Both the position numbers and the translations under genes were made by a program. Below, piece after piece: positions 1 through 11,783 of a DNA stretch of 64,000 nt. The stretch spans positions 1 to 64,000 of the forward strand of contig NJFT01000155.1 of assembly GCA_002221725.1 (NCBI GenBank), read 5' to 3'. The notes beneath the pieces are model-generated. The model did no database searches, had not been told where the DNA came from, and worked only from the letters and a program-made list of their open reading frames with translations. Numbering within the stretch: position 1 is the stretch's first letter; every line of letters begins with the position of its first letter. Origin of the DNA: Scedosporium boydii (taxonomy: Eukaryota; Ascomycota; Sordariomycetes; Microascales; Microascaceae).

Positions 1-44
<44 letters not shown>
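1..44. repeat. poly(A) homopolymer, 44 nt
   Basis: The window opens with 44 consecutive A residues, followed by ordinary mixed sequence. It may be a genuine homopolymer, a contig-end artefact or the edge of a longer tract cut by the window. No gene or element can be attached to it. Confidence 0.9.
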
Positions 45-47
<3 letters not shown>

Positions 48-1686
48 TAGTTTCGGCCGGAGCTTGTCGAACTTTTAAGGTTCATAAACATCGGCTTACT
101 GCGGACTTCGAGGAATATCCGGGTACGAGTCCGCTTGGTACCGGTCTGTTATACTCAAAGAGCTAGAGCCCCCGGACTTGTTGAAGACTGGAGTACTGGA
201 TCGAAGCTTCGAGTTGAAATAACATCACACAACCAAAAATGCCAAGCCTTGATTATTGATCCTTGTCACTGGGAACAGGGGTTGGAGAGGAGAGTTCAGA
301 GATTGATAAGGAAAATTTGAGCGAGCCAAAGCTCTGATCTCCTGATGCACTTGAGTTCGTGCATGTACAGGTACCAGGTACTTCAGACGTCGTCCTTGCA
401 AAGATCACAAAACCCTGGTGAGCGCGAGTTTAACTTCGGCAGCGTTGATGGTGGAGTAGTATCTCCATCAATGGAGAACCCATGTCCGTACTCCATACAC
501 ATTCCAGCGTCGGGGAACTCGCTTCCATCGTCCCTGCAAGGCTGCCGATCCGGAATGGAGCGAGTGGGAATCGATCACAAATCCGGTCTCAAACAATCAT
601 TAACCATGCATAGATCAGATGGTTACCATACTGAGTACCGCTAGAGGGGATAGACGTGGGTCCTTCAATACAGATTACACCACTGCGCACTTCGCACTTC
701 GTAAAAACTGGGAGGCAACAGTGGACCTCGGTGCGGGGAAGCCGGTCAAGGTGCAGGAAGAGAGTGAGGCAACGCTCTGTACTCCATAGGGCAAGGTAGC
801 ATGAGAGAGGGACAGCTCCGAGGAGAAGAGAAATAGTTTGCAGAGTGAAGTATGAAAGTATTGGTGTATGAGCAGGCAAGGAAAAAGGAAACAAGCATCA
901 ACAGAAAGCTTGGCTTAGGGAAGCTCATTTCCGATCCTCATCCGAGTTGCCCATTCACCAAAAGGACGAAAGCCAAATTTTGCCTACCTAAAGGGGATGT
1001 TATGCAGTAGGAAATGCATTAGAGCTACATAATAGAGGCCTGAAGAAGCTAGCTCTGGGCCGGGATGGCTGCAGTCCAGCCCATCATGCTCCGATTCCGG
1101 GATGCGTCCTCTTTGGATGAAGAAAAGTAGATTACACTAGTGTACCATGAGAATGTACCTGACCTCGTTGCCGAAAACACCGATTCTGCGCGAAGATAAT
1201 CAGGACTGGGCTTGTGGATGAGGCGTCACTAACTCGATGGGGGATGGCCCGCATATCCAGTGGCAGGTACCCGGTCCGAAGGGTGGGACAACCAGAGACG
1301 TACACTAGTGGGCTGGCTCGGCAAAGAGAGAAAATACTAGAAGTGGTGGAGTGGGCAGAGAAGGGTCATGGTTAAATCGTGATGCGAAAAAACCAGTTGA
1401 GGTTTGAAGAGGTTGTGATGAATGTTCCGATGTCATGCGTTGTGCCTTGGCAGCATCATCAATGATCAATTGATATCTTCATTAATACCTCAACTCTCGT
1501 CGTAGTTTAGTAGCAACAGCAGTCAACATCTTGGGGTGTCAGTGAGGTGTGGCCAGGCCTAAAAGTGCAGTGTAGTGTCGGGGACACCACACTACAAAAG
1601 CGCGGGTTGTGGGGGACCAAGTGAAAGTGGCGCGCCGTCAAATGTTCCAGGTCCAAGATTGATTGATTTGATGAAAAGCCGCAAGA

Positions 1687-1695
1687 TTATCAGAT
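1687..1695 (-). promoter_or_regulatory. possible SRE/SreA-type iron-responsive GATA site
   Basis: On the minus strand this reads ATCTGATAA, an exact match to ATCWGATAA, the consensus of the fungal iron-regulatory GATA repressors (SRE, SreA, Sre1). A further TGATAAG lies about 10 bp to the right. It is about 1.4 kb upstream of the CFEM start codon, which is far. About one match per 64 kb is expected by chance, so position next to a candidate haem/iron gene is the only support. Confidence 0.3.
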
Positions 1696-2872
1696 CATCT
1701 TATTGATTGATAAGATTAAATTGATCGCTGTGGAAGTAGAGGTTGAGGTACAAGTACTTTGTACCTGGATCGAAAAAGATCAATTGATGGAAAGAAAATT
1801 TCATCTCCTCCACCAACTCCATCACACTGATCGCAGGTGCTTGTGCTGGTGCTCCGATGACCGAGCCGGGCCAAACGAGGTACAGAGCACAACATGCACC
1901 ATCATCCAATTCAATTGGCTCCCCCGAATCCACCCAACCTCCACTCCCACGCTCCCAGCTTGTTCCCCAAGGGTAACCCTGGCCCATATCTCAAACCGTG
2001 TGTCATGCCAAGTCAACCTCATCAGCCTCATAGGAGCCGAGCCGACGATGGTAAAGTCCAACCCAAGAGTTGATCCATTGATGTATCCACCGATGACATT
2101 CGTTCCCGTCCAACCTGCAGCCGTGCCTCATTTGAGTGACCTCATTTGAACGACACGCATCGCGGGCGCGTTACAACATTCGAGAGTGCGAGGCGAGCGT
2201 TACCCGCAACGTGGCTCGGCGGGTACGGACGGACGACTCGCAATCCGTCATGGACGAGCCTTGTGGAAGCTCCTAGGGGGGAGGATCAATACTAGTACGT
2301 ATGGAGAGTCGAGCTCTCGCGTCTCGGCATTGGCTTTCAAAGCCCGAAATAACCAGTACATACGAAGTAGGCTAGAGACAACTGAAGGCAGAGTACGACC
2401 CGACTTTGTAGCTACCTACTTCGTAGCTAGGCTCGATATTCTCGTCCCATCATACCCCAGATGCCGTCCGATCTCGTAGCCCACCGGCCCTCTTTCTTCA
2501 CGTTGAGCGCTCCGATGAGTTGGGTCACCATGTCACCGGTACTTCACACCTGCCCCAGATGTGCCCATTTCCACCCATGTCAGGCTGGCTGCCCGAGTCT
2601 AGTTGATCTGCACCTGCACCATGAATGACACACTAGTCATCACACCGCGTTCGCCTAGCAGAGTCTATTGAACGTGGAACCATGGGCTCCACGCTCCGCA
2701 CATTCTCCACCCTGGTCCATTTTCGGCTCTCCGGCCTCGACCACGAGCTCGAACGATATCCACAGACAAGCAGGTGAGAGAGCGAGCTCTGGAAGCGACC
2801 TTCGGAATATCCACCGCGCCCAGAGCTTCGGCGCCTCTCTCGATGCACGCCATGCAGGCAGCTGCGGGTGTC

Positions 2873-2879
2873 TATTTAA
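2873..2879 (+). promoter_or_regulatory. TATA-like box of the CFEM gene
   Basis: TATTTAA lies about 205 bp upstream of the ATG at 3084 and is followed by a CT-rich stretch, a common arrangement of fungal core promoters and leaders. No transcription start can be read directly. Confidence 0.35.
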
Positions 2880-3083
2880 CCCCATGGACATCCTCCGCCT
2901 CTCTCTCTCTCTACACTTAATCCTTCATTCCCAAGCTGTCAACCACGGGCCTGATCAACATATATTGGCAAGTGCTTCTCGTCACCGGTCGACCAAAGTC
3001 TGTGTGACACGAGCACCAAGTTTCTGCCCCTCGTCATCAAGCTCATTCGCTCGTTTGAGACGTCTGCTGTTGCATCACCAAAC

Positions 3084-6015
3084 ATGAGGACTTCACTGTG
3101 CCTCAGCGCCGCCATGGTGCTGGCCCTGGCCTCCGTGGCCAAGGCTATCCCGCTTTGCGCGGTGAGTCCGAAGGAATATCCGCTGTCACAGTGACCAGGA
3201 TACTAATCCTTCTCTTCAACAGATCAACTGTTTCCAGGGTACCATCACTGACTACCCTCCCCTTGACTGCACGGAGCCCAACATGTACCTCTGCTTCTGC
3301 AAGAGCGAGTTCCTTGCCATCACTTACAAGGACTGCACCTACACTGCCTGCAGCACCCCACAGGATATCGCTGACGCTATCAACTTCGGCATTGACCTTT
3401 GTGAACGTAAGCTTCCCTCCTCCCAACTGCTCCTTACATACCACGCAACGCTGACACTTCTCTCAAGAGCTCGGTGCCCCAATTGACATCCCCACTGGCC
3501 CTCCCACCACTCAACCCACTGTCGAACCTACTCCTGAGCCTCCCACCAGTGAACCCCCAAGCTCCACCGTCACCTCTGCTCGCCCAAGCAGGACCCCCTG
3601 GCCCGAGTGCGTCTTCACCTGTGTGAACCAGGGCGTCGCTGCTGGTGAACCCTTCGGTTGCACCCAGGACAATCCCGCCTGCTTCTGTCAGCATGAGGAA
3701 CTAGTGACTGGTTACAGGGACTGTGCCTACGCCGAGTGCCAGTCACCTGAGGAAATCACTCGCGTCATCAACTACGGCCTGTATCTTTGTGAAGAGGCCG
3801 GCATCCCCGTCACTGTGCCCACCGTCCCCCCTACCCTCGTGCCCACCGACGTAGCCAGCACCACATCCGCTGCTCCCACCCGCACTAGGACTCCTTGGCC
3901 CGAGTGCGTCTTCACCTGTGTGAACCAGGGCGTCGCTGCTGGTGAACCCTTCGGCTGCACCCAGGACAATCCCGCCTGCTTCTGCCAGCATGAGGAACTC
4001 GTTACTGGTTATAGGGACTGTGCGTATGCCGAGTGCCAGTCGCCCGAGGAAATCACTCGAGTCATTAACTATGGCCTGTACCTCTGCGAGGAGGCTGGTA
4101 TTCCTGTCACCGTACCCACTGTTCCGCCTACCCTCGTGCCTACTGGTATTGCCAGCACGACCTCCGCTGCTCCCACCCGCACCAGGACCCCTTGGCCCCA
4201 GTGTGTCTTCACCTGCGTCGACCAAGGTCTTGCCGCAGGCACATCCTATGGCTGTAATTCCAACGAGGATTTGGAATGCTTCTGCAGCCATGATGAGCTC
4301 ATTACTGGATACCGCGACTGTGCGTACGCTGAATGTCAGTCTCCGGAAGAGATTACCCGAGTCATCAACTACGGCCTTTACCTTTGCGACTCGGTCAATA
4401 TGACCGTGACCGTTCCCACCGTTCCCCCCACGCTCGTCCCTACTACCGCCCCCAGCGGCACTGCCACAACCACCGCACCCACTCGTACCAGGACCCCTTG
4501 GCCCGAGTGTGTGTTCACTTGCGTTGACCAGGGTCTTGCGGCGGGCACGTCTTATGGCTGCGATTCCAATGAGGATTTGGAATGCTTCTGCTCCCATGAT
4601 GAGCTCATTACTGGATACCGCGACTGCGCCTATGCTGAGTGTAAGACGCCTGAAGAGATCACTCGTGTGATCAACTACGGACTGTATCTCTGCGACTCGG
4701 TCAACATCACTGTCACTGTCCCCACTGTTCCTCCCACCCTTGTTCCCACCACTGTCCCCAGCGGCACCGCCAGCACAACCTCGACAGCACCCACTCGCAC
4801 CAGGACCCCCTGGCCTGAGTGCGTGTTCACTTGTGTCGAACAGGGCCTTACTGCTGGCAAGCCTTACGGCTGCAACTCCAACGAGGATCTAGAATGCTTC
4901 TGCTCCCATGACGAACTTGTCACTGGCTATCGTGACTGCGCTTACTCTGAGTGCAAGACACCGGAGGAAATCACTCGTGTGATCAACTACGGTCTCTATC
5001 TCTGTGACTCCGTCAACATTACCGTCACTGTTCCCACCGTCCCTCCCACGTCCCAGCCCACTGTTGTTCCTTCCGCAACGACTAGCTCTGCCCGCCCCAG
5101 TAGGACCCCCTGGCCTGAGTGCGTGTTCACTTGTGTCGAACAGGGCCTCGCCGCTGGCAAGCCCTACGGCTGCGACTCTAATGAGGATCTGGAATGTTTC
5201 TGCTCTCATGACGAACTTGTCACTGGCTATCGTGACTGCGCTTACGCCGAGTGCAAGACCCCCGAGGAAATCACCCGCGTGATCAACTACGGCTTGTACC
5301 TCTGCGATTCAGTCAACATCACCATCACCGTCCCCACTGTCCCCCCCACCGCCCAGCCCACCGCCAGCTCTACTCGCCGTCCGACCAGTCGCCCCACCAT
5401 TACCGGAGAGCCTCAGCCCACCGGCGGCGATGATGACGATGTGGACTGCCCTACTGAGCCTGCTAAGCCTCCCAAGCCTACTAAGTCGCCTTGCAAGACT
5501 GGTAACTGCCCTCCCGGCCACGATGATGACGATGATGACGATGATGAGCCTCAGACTCCCTGCGAGACTGGTAACTGCCCTGGTGGTCATGATGACGATG
5601 ATGACGATGATGACGATGAGCCCCAGACGCCTTGTGAGACTGGCAACTGCCCCGGCGGAAACGGCTCCGACAATGGCAGCGGTTCTGGCTCTGGCTCTGG
5701 CTCGGGTAGCGGAAGCGGCTCGGGTTCTGGTTCCGGCAGTGGATCTGGTTCCGGTAGCGGCTCCGGCTCTGGCTCTGGCTCTGGCTCCGGTTCCGGTTCG
5801 GGATCTGGCTCTGGTAGTGGAAGCGGCTCCGGCTCCGGATCCGGATCCGGCAGTGATGACGGCTCTTCTCCCGTTGTCGTCGCTATGGTAAGTCTATTCC
5901 CAAATTCACCCACCGTTCACAATGCATCTAACAAGGTTCTTCCTTCTAGGGCAACTCCCTCACCGCCGCCCCGGGTCTCATCATCGCGGCCGGCCTTGCC
6001 TTCCTGCTCATCTAA
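3084..6015 (+). CDS. GPI-anchored protein with seven CFEM domains
   Basis: Four exons: 3084-3161, 3223-3406, 3468-5887 and 5950-6015, giving 915 residues. A signal peptide covers about residues 1-21 (cut near VAKA). Seven eight-cysteine CFEM domains follow: a divergent first one (about 25-87) and six tandem copies whose first cysteines fall at about 135, 234, 333, 435, 539 and 639, separated by Thr/Pro-rich linkers ending in RTPWPEC. Next come three short poly-Asp runs linked by [15 protein letters not shown] units (about 742-801), a Ser-Gly tract of roughly 60 residues, and a hydrophobic C-terminus ([13 protein letters not shown]) that fits a GPI signal. CFEM proteins act at the cell wall or membrane in haem/iron capture, adhesion or virulence. 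The Asp that can coordinate haem iron just before CxC is present as D-x-x-C in copies 4-7, one residue further away in copies 2-3, and absent in copy 1. Haem binding is inferred; surface location is well supported. Confidence 0.9.
5674..5854 (+). repeat. Ser-Gly dipeptide-coding low-complexity tract
   Basis: About 180 bp of imperfect GGC-TCT/TCC/AGC hexamers encode an uninterrupted alternating Ser-Gly run near the C-terminus of the CFEM protein. Synonymous variation is high, so the peptide pattern rather than the DNA repeat seems to be kept. It probably forms a flexible, possibly O-glycosylated stalk. Confidence 0.85.
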
Positions 6016-7125
6016 ACCACGATCCGTGGCTAACACGATGAAGCACGCCACAAGGTATCGCGTCCGGCGTGTAATACCGCCTCGATGCGTGTAACCTATT
6101 CTTCGGTCTGTACATGATTAACTGCTTTCTTCTCTTCTACTTTTCTCTTCTTTGTCCTTTCGGGTGGATGGGTGGTGTAAAGGGTGGGAAATCTTCTTTC
6201 TTCGGACTTAACAATTCCCCGTCCCCCTCAAAACGAATGTGGGGTATAATGAAATATGGCTCACAAGGCGTACATCGGGGGTTGATGGGGGACAACTTGA
6301 TGGAAAGGTGACCAAAAAACAGAATCCTCTTATATAGTCTTTCCTTATTTCTTCGAACTTGGCCGGCTTGGATTTTTGGGTTTTTTTGCTTGTGTTATTC
6401 CACAGGCTGCCAGTCGCGCCCTTTTTAAACCTTAATGATATTGTTTATTTTGTATTATTCTTCTCCCATCCGCTCAGCGTGTGATGAGGTATGAAACTCC
6501 CAATTGAGTTAAGCATCAAAATCTTAAAGTGGAGGAGACGCAGGTCCTCATGGATCCCAGCCTTCCGGAAGCCTCAAGGAGAGATTTACATACTAGACTG
6601 CGGCGTTGGTCATAGTAGACCACACAGCTGCTAAGAAAATGGTCTCAAACAAGGCTCGGCTTCGAGTCTCTACATAGATATTGATGGGCATGCACGCGAA
6701 GAACGCATAGAAACTCATACTTTTACGACAGACGAAGCCCGCTCAAGAACTAATTCTAGCTGTCATTTAGCTTTCATTTCTTGATGTTACTCTATTCCAT
6801 ATCCTACTTTTTCGTATCTCCCCATCACGTCTATCTGAAGCGTAAGCCAAGGTGTCGCACCACAAAGTCGTTGAGGACATGGCTGTGGCGTAACACGTGT
6901 AGGCAAAAGAGCCGGCTCAATGGTATCCTAACTGGAGCACATCGTGGTATCTGTGTTAAACAAATCAAAAATAATTACCGAGTTCCGAGGGGTATCCTGA
7001 AAACAATATGAGAAAGTTCCTGCTCCAGTTAACGCCGCGCTTCTGTCTTTTTTTTTTATGGTTTTTTTTTTTCTCCTTTCTTTCCACCCCCTTATTACCC
7101 CTTACGGAGGGATGGATATCTGTCT
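6016..7125. other. intergenic region between convergent CFEM and permease genes
   Basis: The two flanking genes point towards each other, so both 3' untranslated regions fall here. The sequence is AT-rich with T runs near 7050-7075. I see no gene in it. Confidence 0.6.
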
Positions 7126-9145
7126 CTAATAGACAGGGTCATGAGTTGGGGGACCAGCGTAGTTCTTGTGGCCCCAGACGATGTACCACAATGCCGAGAT
7201 GAGAGTGGCACCTACGAAAACGACGGGAGCATAGTTCACCGTAGCCGCGGTGACTGGGATAAATGAGGGCATGCAGAAGAGTGGCATAGCAAGAACCGAC
7301 CAGGCTAGCGGACATGTTAGTCAATATTCAAATCCATCACATGCAAGGGAACAGTTGGAGCTCCCTCAAAAAGAGAATACTTACCAAGCGCAATAATGTT
7401 GCAAGGAACGCCGAACCGGCCGAGGTTGAACTTCGCGTCGGTGAGGTGTTTCCGACCATTCGCCAAGCTAATGGCGATAGGCGCGGCATACGACGCGGTG
7501 AGGCAAATGACGCCAACGCCAGAGAAGGCGTTGAAAGCCGCCGGGGAACCGAAGTAGATGAGGCCAAGCAAGATCTGGACAACCATACTCAACATCATGG
7601 CGTTGAGTGGCAGGTCCAGCCCCGTGTGGACTTTCTTCCACCATCTAGCGCCGGGAATGGCACCATCACGCGCGAATGCCCAAGTACAGCGGGAGGCCGC
7701 GGTCGTGCAGCTGATACCACAAATGAGGGCGAGAACCATGATGGGGATGAGAAGTCCAATGGCCCCCTGGGCAGATCCGACAGCGTCCTTGATGATGGTA
7801 GGAACTGGCTGTCCACTGGCGAGGTTGACGAGCACTTGGATGTCAGGCAGGACGAAGACAAGGGGAACAAGGAAGAGAAGCCCGCCAAAAGCATTAATAA
7901 AGATGGTGGCTACCATGGCCTTGGGGACTTGGGTCGCGGGCTGGTGGACTTCTTCGCACATAGAAATGATCATTCCAGTAGATGAGGTGGCATAGGCGGC
8001 GTGGAGCAGACCGACGAAAAAAGACCATCCACTGGGCCAACCAGAGTTGGATTCGAAGTGACCAAAAACGTAGGCAGCAGAATGGCGTCCATTCTTGGCG
8101 ATGACAAGCACGGAAACCAAGATGGCAATGACACCAGCGAAGGTCCAGAAAATAGCCACGGTCTATTCAGCATCGTTAGTAACTCAAAGTCATAGCTTCG
8201 TCGTGCCGATAGCAGGACGCCGGCAGGCAACGACCACTAGTACGGGGATAAGGATGGGGATGGACGAACATCAAGGATAGGCAACCATTTGTTTCCAAGA
8301 GCCGCGACTAAATTCTGGAAAACGGTAACGGCAAGGAAGATAAGGAAGACTTGGTACGTAGAGGCTTCAAAGACACCAACACCAGACTCCTTTTCAAACA
8401 CGTTGACACAAGCGACGAAAAAGAGAGTGGTGCCGAAGCTCACTGCCAGAGTGATGGTAATGTTTCCAACAACATACAGCCATCCACAAATCCAGCTGGC
8501 TAACCGTCGCCATTCTGGGGGAGCAAGCATGAATGCTTGATAATACACACCTAAATCATGTCAGCCAATATTACAAGAGTGAGAGTCTAACCGTCACAAT
8601 TGAGGTGAGTATTCCTGCACAAGCCTAAGGCGGCAGATACTCTCTCGAGACCGCACCCATATCATCGGCAAAGAATCACTGGGGAATGATTGGCTAGGGG
8701 GAATAGCGTGGGCGTGCAATTTACCTCCTGCAGTTGGATACACGCTAGTGATCTCTCCCAAAGACGCGGCGACACAGGCAATGATCAGCGAGACGGCAAG
8801 CCAACCCCAGATAATGTTAACTGGGCCGCCGCCGATCAACGGGTAGTAGAGAGTAGTTGCGAGACCGTACGGAATTGAAGCGAGGACGAAGGACATGAAT
8901 GCCACCTGGAGAGTGGAGCGACGACGCGAAAGCTCCGGTTTGTAGCCTAGCGCTTCGAGAGCCTGGTCGGCTTGAATATCCTCGAGAGATGATCGGCGAT
9001 ATCGGTCGGATTGGGCGTCATCAAAGGACCCTCGACGTTGCCGGAGGTCGCCATCAGCGACGCCCTTGACATCCTTGTTGTCGGAACCGGAGGAGCGGCC
9101 GGCAGGTTGAGCCTCGACCTCGGCAACGTAAAGCCCTCGATCCAT
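7126..9145 (-). CDS. APC-superfamily permease (GABA/choline/amino-acid type)
   Basis: Exons on the minus strand: 9145-8725, 8550-8270, 8162-7385 and 7304-7126, giving 552 residues, the usual size for this family. A hydrophilic N-terminus of about 80 residues precedes about 12 hydrophobic helices. Landmarks are SIPYGLATTLYYPLIGGGP in the first helix, the YPTAGG motif spanning the first intron, a CEEVHQPATQVPKAM loop, and CGISCTTAASR followed by FARDGAIPG. These fit the fungal branch of amino acid-polyamine-choline permeases that includes GABA permeases and the yeast choline carrier. It should import a small nitrogenous solute by proton symport at the plasma membrane; the substrate cannot be read. 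The start is the first in-frame ATG. A GA/CT-rich leader lies upstream. Confidence 0.85.
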
Positions 9146-9240
9146 GGCTGAGGACGGACTCACCAAGAGTTGGGGCACACGAGAGTGGTGAGAGACGAAG
9201 AGGATGGTAGGGCGGAGGGGAGAGGGAGGAAGCGGAGGAA

Positions 9241-9269
9241 GAGAGAGGGAGAGAGAGAGAGAGAGAGAA
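9241..9269. repeat. GA dinucleotide microsatellite
   Basis: An almost uninterrupted GA run lies about 100 bp upstream of the permease start codon. It reads as CT in the permease's own direction, typical of fungal 5' leaders. Confidence 0.8.
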
Positions 9270-11740
9270 GAAAAGAAAAAGAGATAAGGTAGCTAGCTCA
9301 ATTCGTGGAGAAGAGACCTTGGGGTTGTTATGTATCTCTGACTTGCATGCTGGTCTGGTTACATCCGAAAGTTGCACCGAGAGTCTGCAACCTGTAACTT
9401 TTAAGGCAGCTCTGGGCTGGACTGGACACTGGACACTGGACGAGCCAACTGATAAGCAGCAGGCGTAGCCGGAGTATTCGTAGTCTAGGATTGAAGCTGG
9501 CCACTTCCCGTTGAGAAGAGATACCAGAGCAGAGAGACTGGGGAAAGTAGAGAGAGAAAAAGCTCGGAAAGAGAAGACTAGAAAAGACGCGACTTCGCAC
9601 ACTTTGTTGAATTGTTCTCAGCTTGGCTCATAAAAATTCGTCTCCACCCGTTCCTCAAACAGCACACTAAATGGCTTTCCATGTCGTTCCCGAGGGATTG
9701 GCGCCATTAGTTCTGTGCGATGGTATTTTAGCAAATTTTCTCGGGACTGCAAGTGTGTCCAAGTGTGTCGATGTAAGCGGGCACACGACAGTCGGCGGGA
9801 AAAATCGTTCGAATGGCGTGGGGGCTCGATCCCTTCGATGGTTCGGTGCGTCCGTTCGGTGGTGAAGAGGACCTCGAGTAATGGCGAGAGCCTATCAAGT
9901 CTGCGGACCAGCTTCCTATTCCAGAATGGTGTGGCGAACCAATGCTACTTTTCCAGGATTTAGGATTAGTTATCTAACCACATCCAGATGCGGGTCCAAT
10001 TGAATTTGGGTTGGACAAGTCGGGATGGTCTTGATTTTGTTCGCTGTTCATTTGTTTGGTCGGAATCCGAATCACGGCCGTTTCAATGGTCTCTGTTTGT
10101 GGCCTTGTCCCCCCAAGATTCAAAGGCCACAACCGTGGAGTGCCCCATCTTCTCGACTCTGGCGCCCTCATTCGTGACGTAATGCCCCAGGCCAGGCCCG
10201 CCGTCAGGGTGGATCAAGGTTGCAAGGAGGACGAAGTCGGAGCATCAGTCGAAAAGCTGGAGAGAAATAATAAAAGGCAAAGCGAGGGAGAATAACGAAG
10301 CCTTGCTGGCAGCAGAACGCAACTGCATTGTTTGATTTACCAACGTCACATTATGACGTACGACAAGGAAACAGGGAAACGGAAGGCACACGCACACCTT
10401 CCTCCTAATGATTAGATCGAGGGAACCTCCAGAGTGCTACACTACTTCGGAGGCTGAATTCTCTTAGATGCACATGATTAGTGCGGCGATGCGCCTTCGG
10501 TATCCTTATTTAGCATAGGGTGGGTGGCTCTTGCCTTACCCAAGAGGTTTATGTAAGAAGCAGCGAAAAACATGTGACAGCGCCGATCGAACAAGCGAGC
10601 ATTGCTGGCACGGAATTCTCGACAAGAAGACTGATCTCGACTTCTACTTCAGCCGCTGGCTACATAATGTTATCATCCGTGTATCAGACTTGGAGTCCGT
10701 GAATCAATGCACTGTGGCAATTTGATGCGTTGGACATAACAAGAGGTGACAAAATAATGGGGCTGATGCAAAACAGAGTTGAAGTTGAGCTGGGAGACGA
10801 GGGACCCAAAGCGACCATTTGAGCTCACTAAAATCTCCTGCACTTTTCGTCTCTCGACACATCAACGATATTTATGCTTGGAACTTGAAGCTAAAGCTCC
10901 CAGTTTAACAGTTTAGCAGGTGCAGAGTGAGATAGTTTGGGTGATATGGGTTGACAACGACGACAAATCATCTTTGAAAGCCAGATCGGCTTGGGATTAG
11001 TTGAGATTGAAACACACCAACCCCGATGGTAGTGATGGCGGCTTTGTCTATCCCTAACGGCTTTTCAACCTCTCCCCAGCACGTACCATAATTCCCACCC
11101 CCAGCCGCGACAATGGCTTCCACGTTAGCCGACATCTCGCCAACTTGCTTGTCAAGGCCTCCCCTTCTGCGCCTCGACAAGACTGCGTTTCACGGCTCAG
11201 GTCAGCGCCCAGCCCGTCCAGCGCGTCAGCTAGCTCTCCTTTGCGTCGAGGTGGATGCGTCGTCGCTCAACGAGGCAGGGGATTTTGAGGCTCAAAATCT
11301 TGCTTTTAATGCCTTCACCCAGAGTTAGCCATTGCCTTCCACAGTACTAACTTGCTTCGTAGTTTTAGGGACCTTAATCGAGGTAAAGGGCGCAGGAGTC
11401 ACTCCGTTGATGCCAAACTACAGAACATTCAAGTTCGCCACGTTTAGTTGCGGTCAGCAAAAATTCAGCTTCACAACAAAGGAAGCCGAGGCGGGAAATC
11501 TAATAACAACACACAAGAATCGAAAGGGTTTTGGTCAATACTGTCTTCAGCTGTAATGGAGTGACCGCCAGTCTCCTCATTCGATGCATTGAGACAAGTC
11601 CAACTTCTGTCACCGCTCCAAGTCCGCACATCAACAAGAGCCCGGGACCTGTGATTGGGTCAAGTCTCCTCCCAACACATATTAAGTGATGTGTCTAGTC
11701 CTGTGGATTTACTGGTCCCAGTGCTGCCAGCCGACTACCG

Positions 11741-11783
11741 CATGCCGCATCGCATCGCATCGCAGCGCTGCGCTGCGTGCGTG
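11741..11783. repeat. short tandem repeat of GCATC/GCTGC units
   Basis: Three to four tandem CGCAT units run directly into GCGCTGC/GCTGCGTGC units. This is simple-sequence DNA in a non-coding gap. Confidence 0.75.

Larger units (their letters stand above)
45..3083. other. non-coding region upstream of the CFEM gene
   Basis: I see no convincing coding region here; the open frames are short, overlapping and lack recognisable motifs. It contains two copies of the 9-bp motif TACGAAGTA/TACTTCGTA (2361-2369 and 2417-2425), GATA-type sites near 1687-1713, and CT-rich sequence with a TATTTAA box just before the downstream gene. Its right part must hold that gene's promoter and 5' leader. Confidence 0.6.

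Noticed and set aside
1..44. Poly(A) at the window edge as the tail of a retrotransposed element
   Set aside because: No LINE-like coding sequence or target-site duplication is visible beside it; only the homopolymer itself can be reported.
3743..4597. A 284-codon open frame on the minus strand of the CFEM repeats
   Set aside because: It is a shadow of the repeat-rich, GC-biased plus-strand gene. Its apparent Gly/Arg-rich product has no independent motifs, while the plus strand has a signal peptide, CFEM cysteines and a GPI end.
5587..5913. Minus-strand open frame encoding alternating Pro-Glu
   Set aside because: It is the complement of the Ser-Gly tract and poly-Asp codons, not a separate gene.
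7314..7985. Plus-strand open frame of 223 codons inside the permease
   Set aside because: The opposite strand encodes clear permease helices and splice sites over the same bases.
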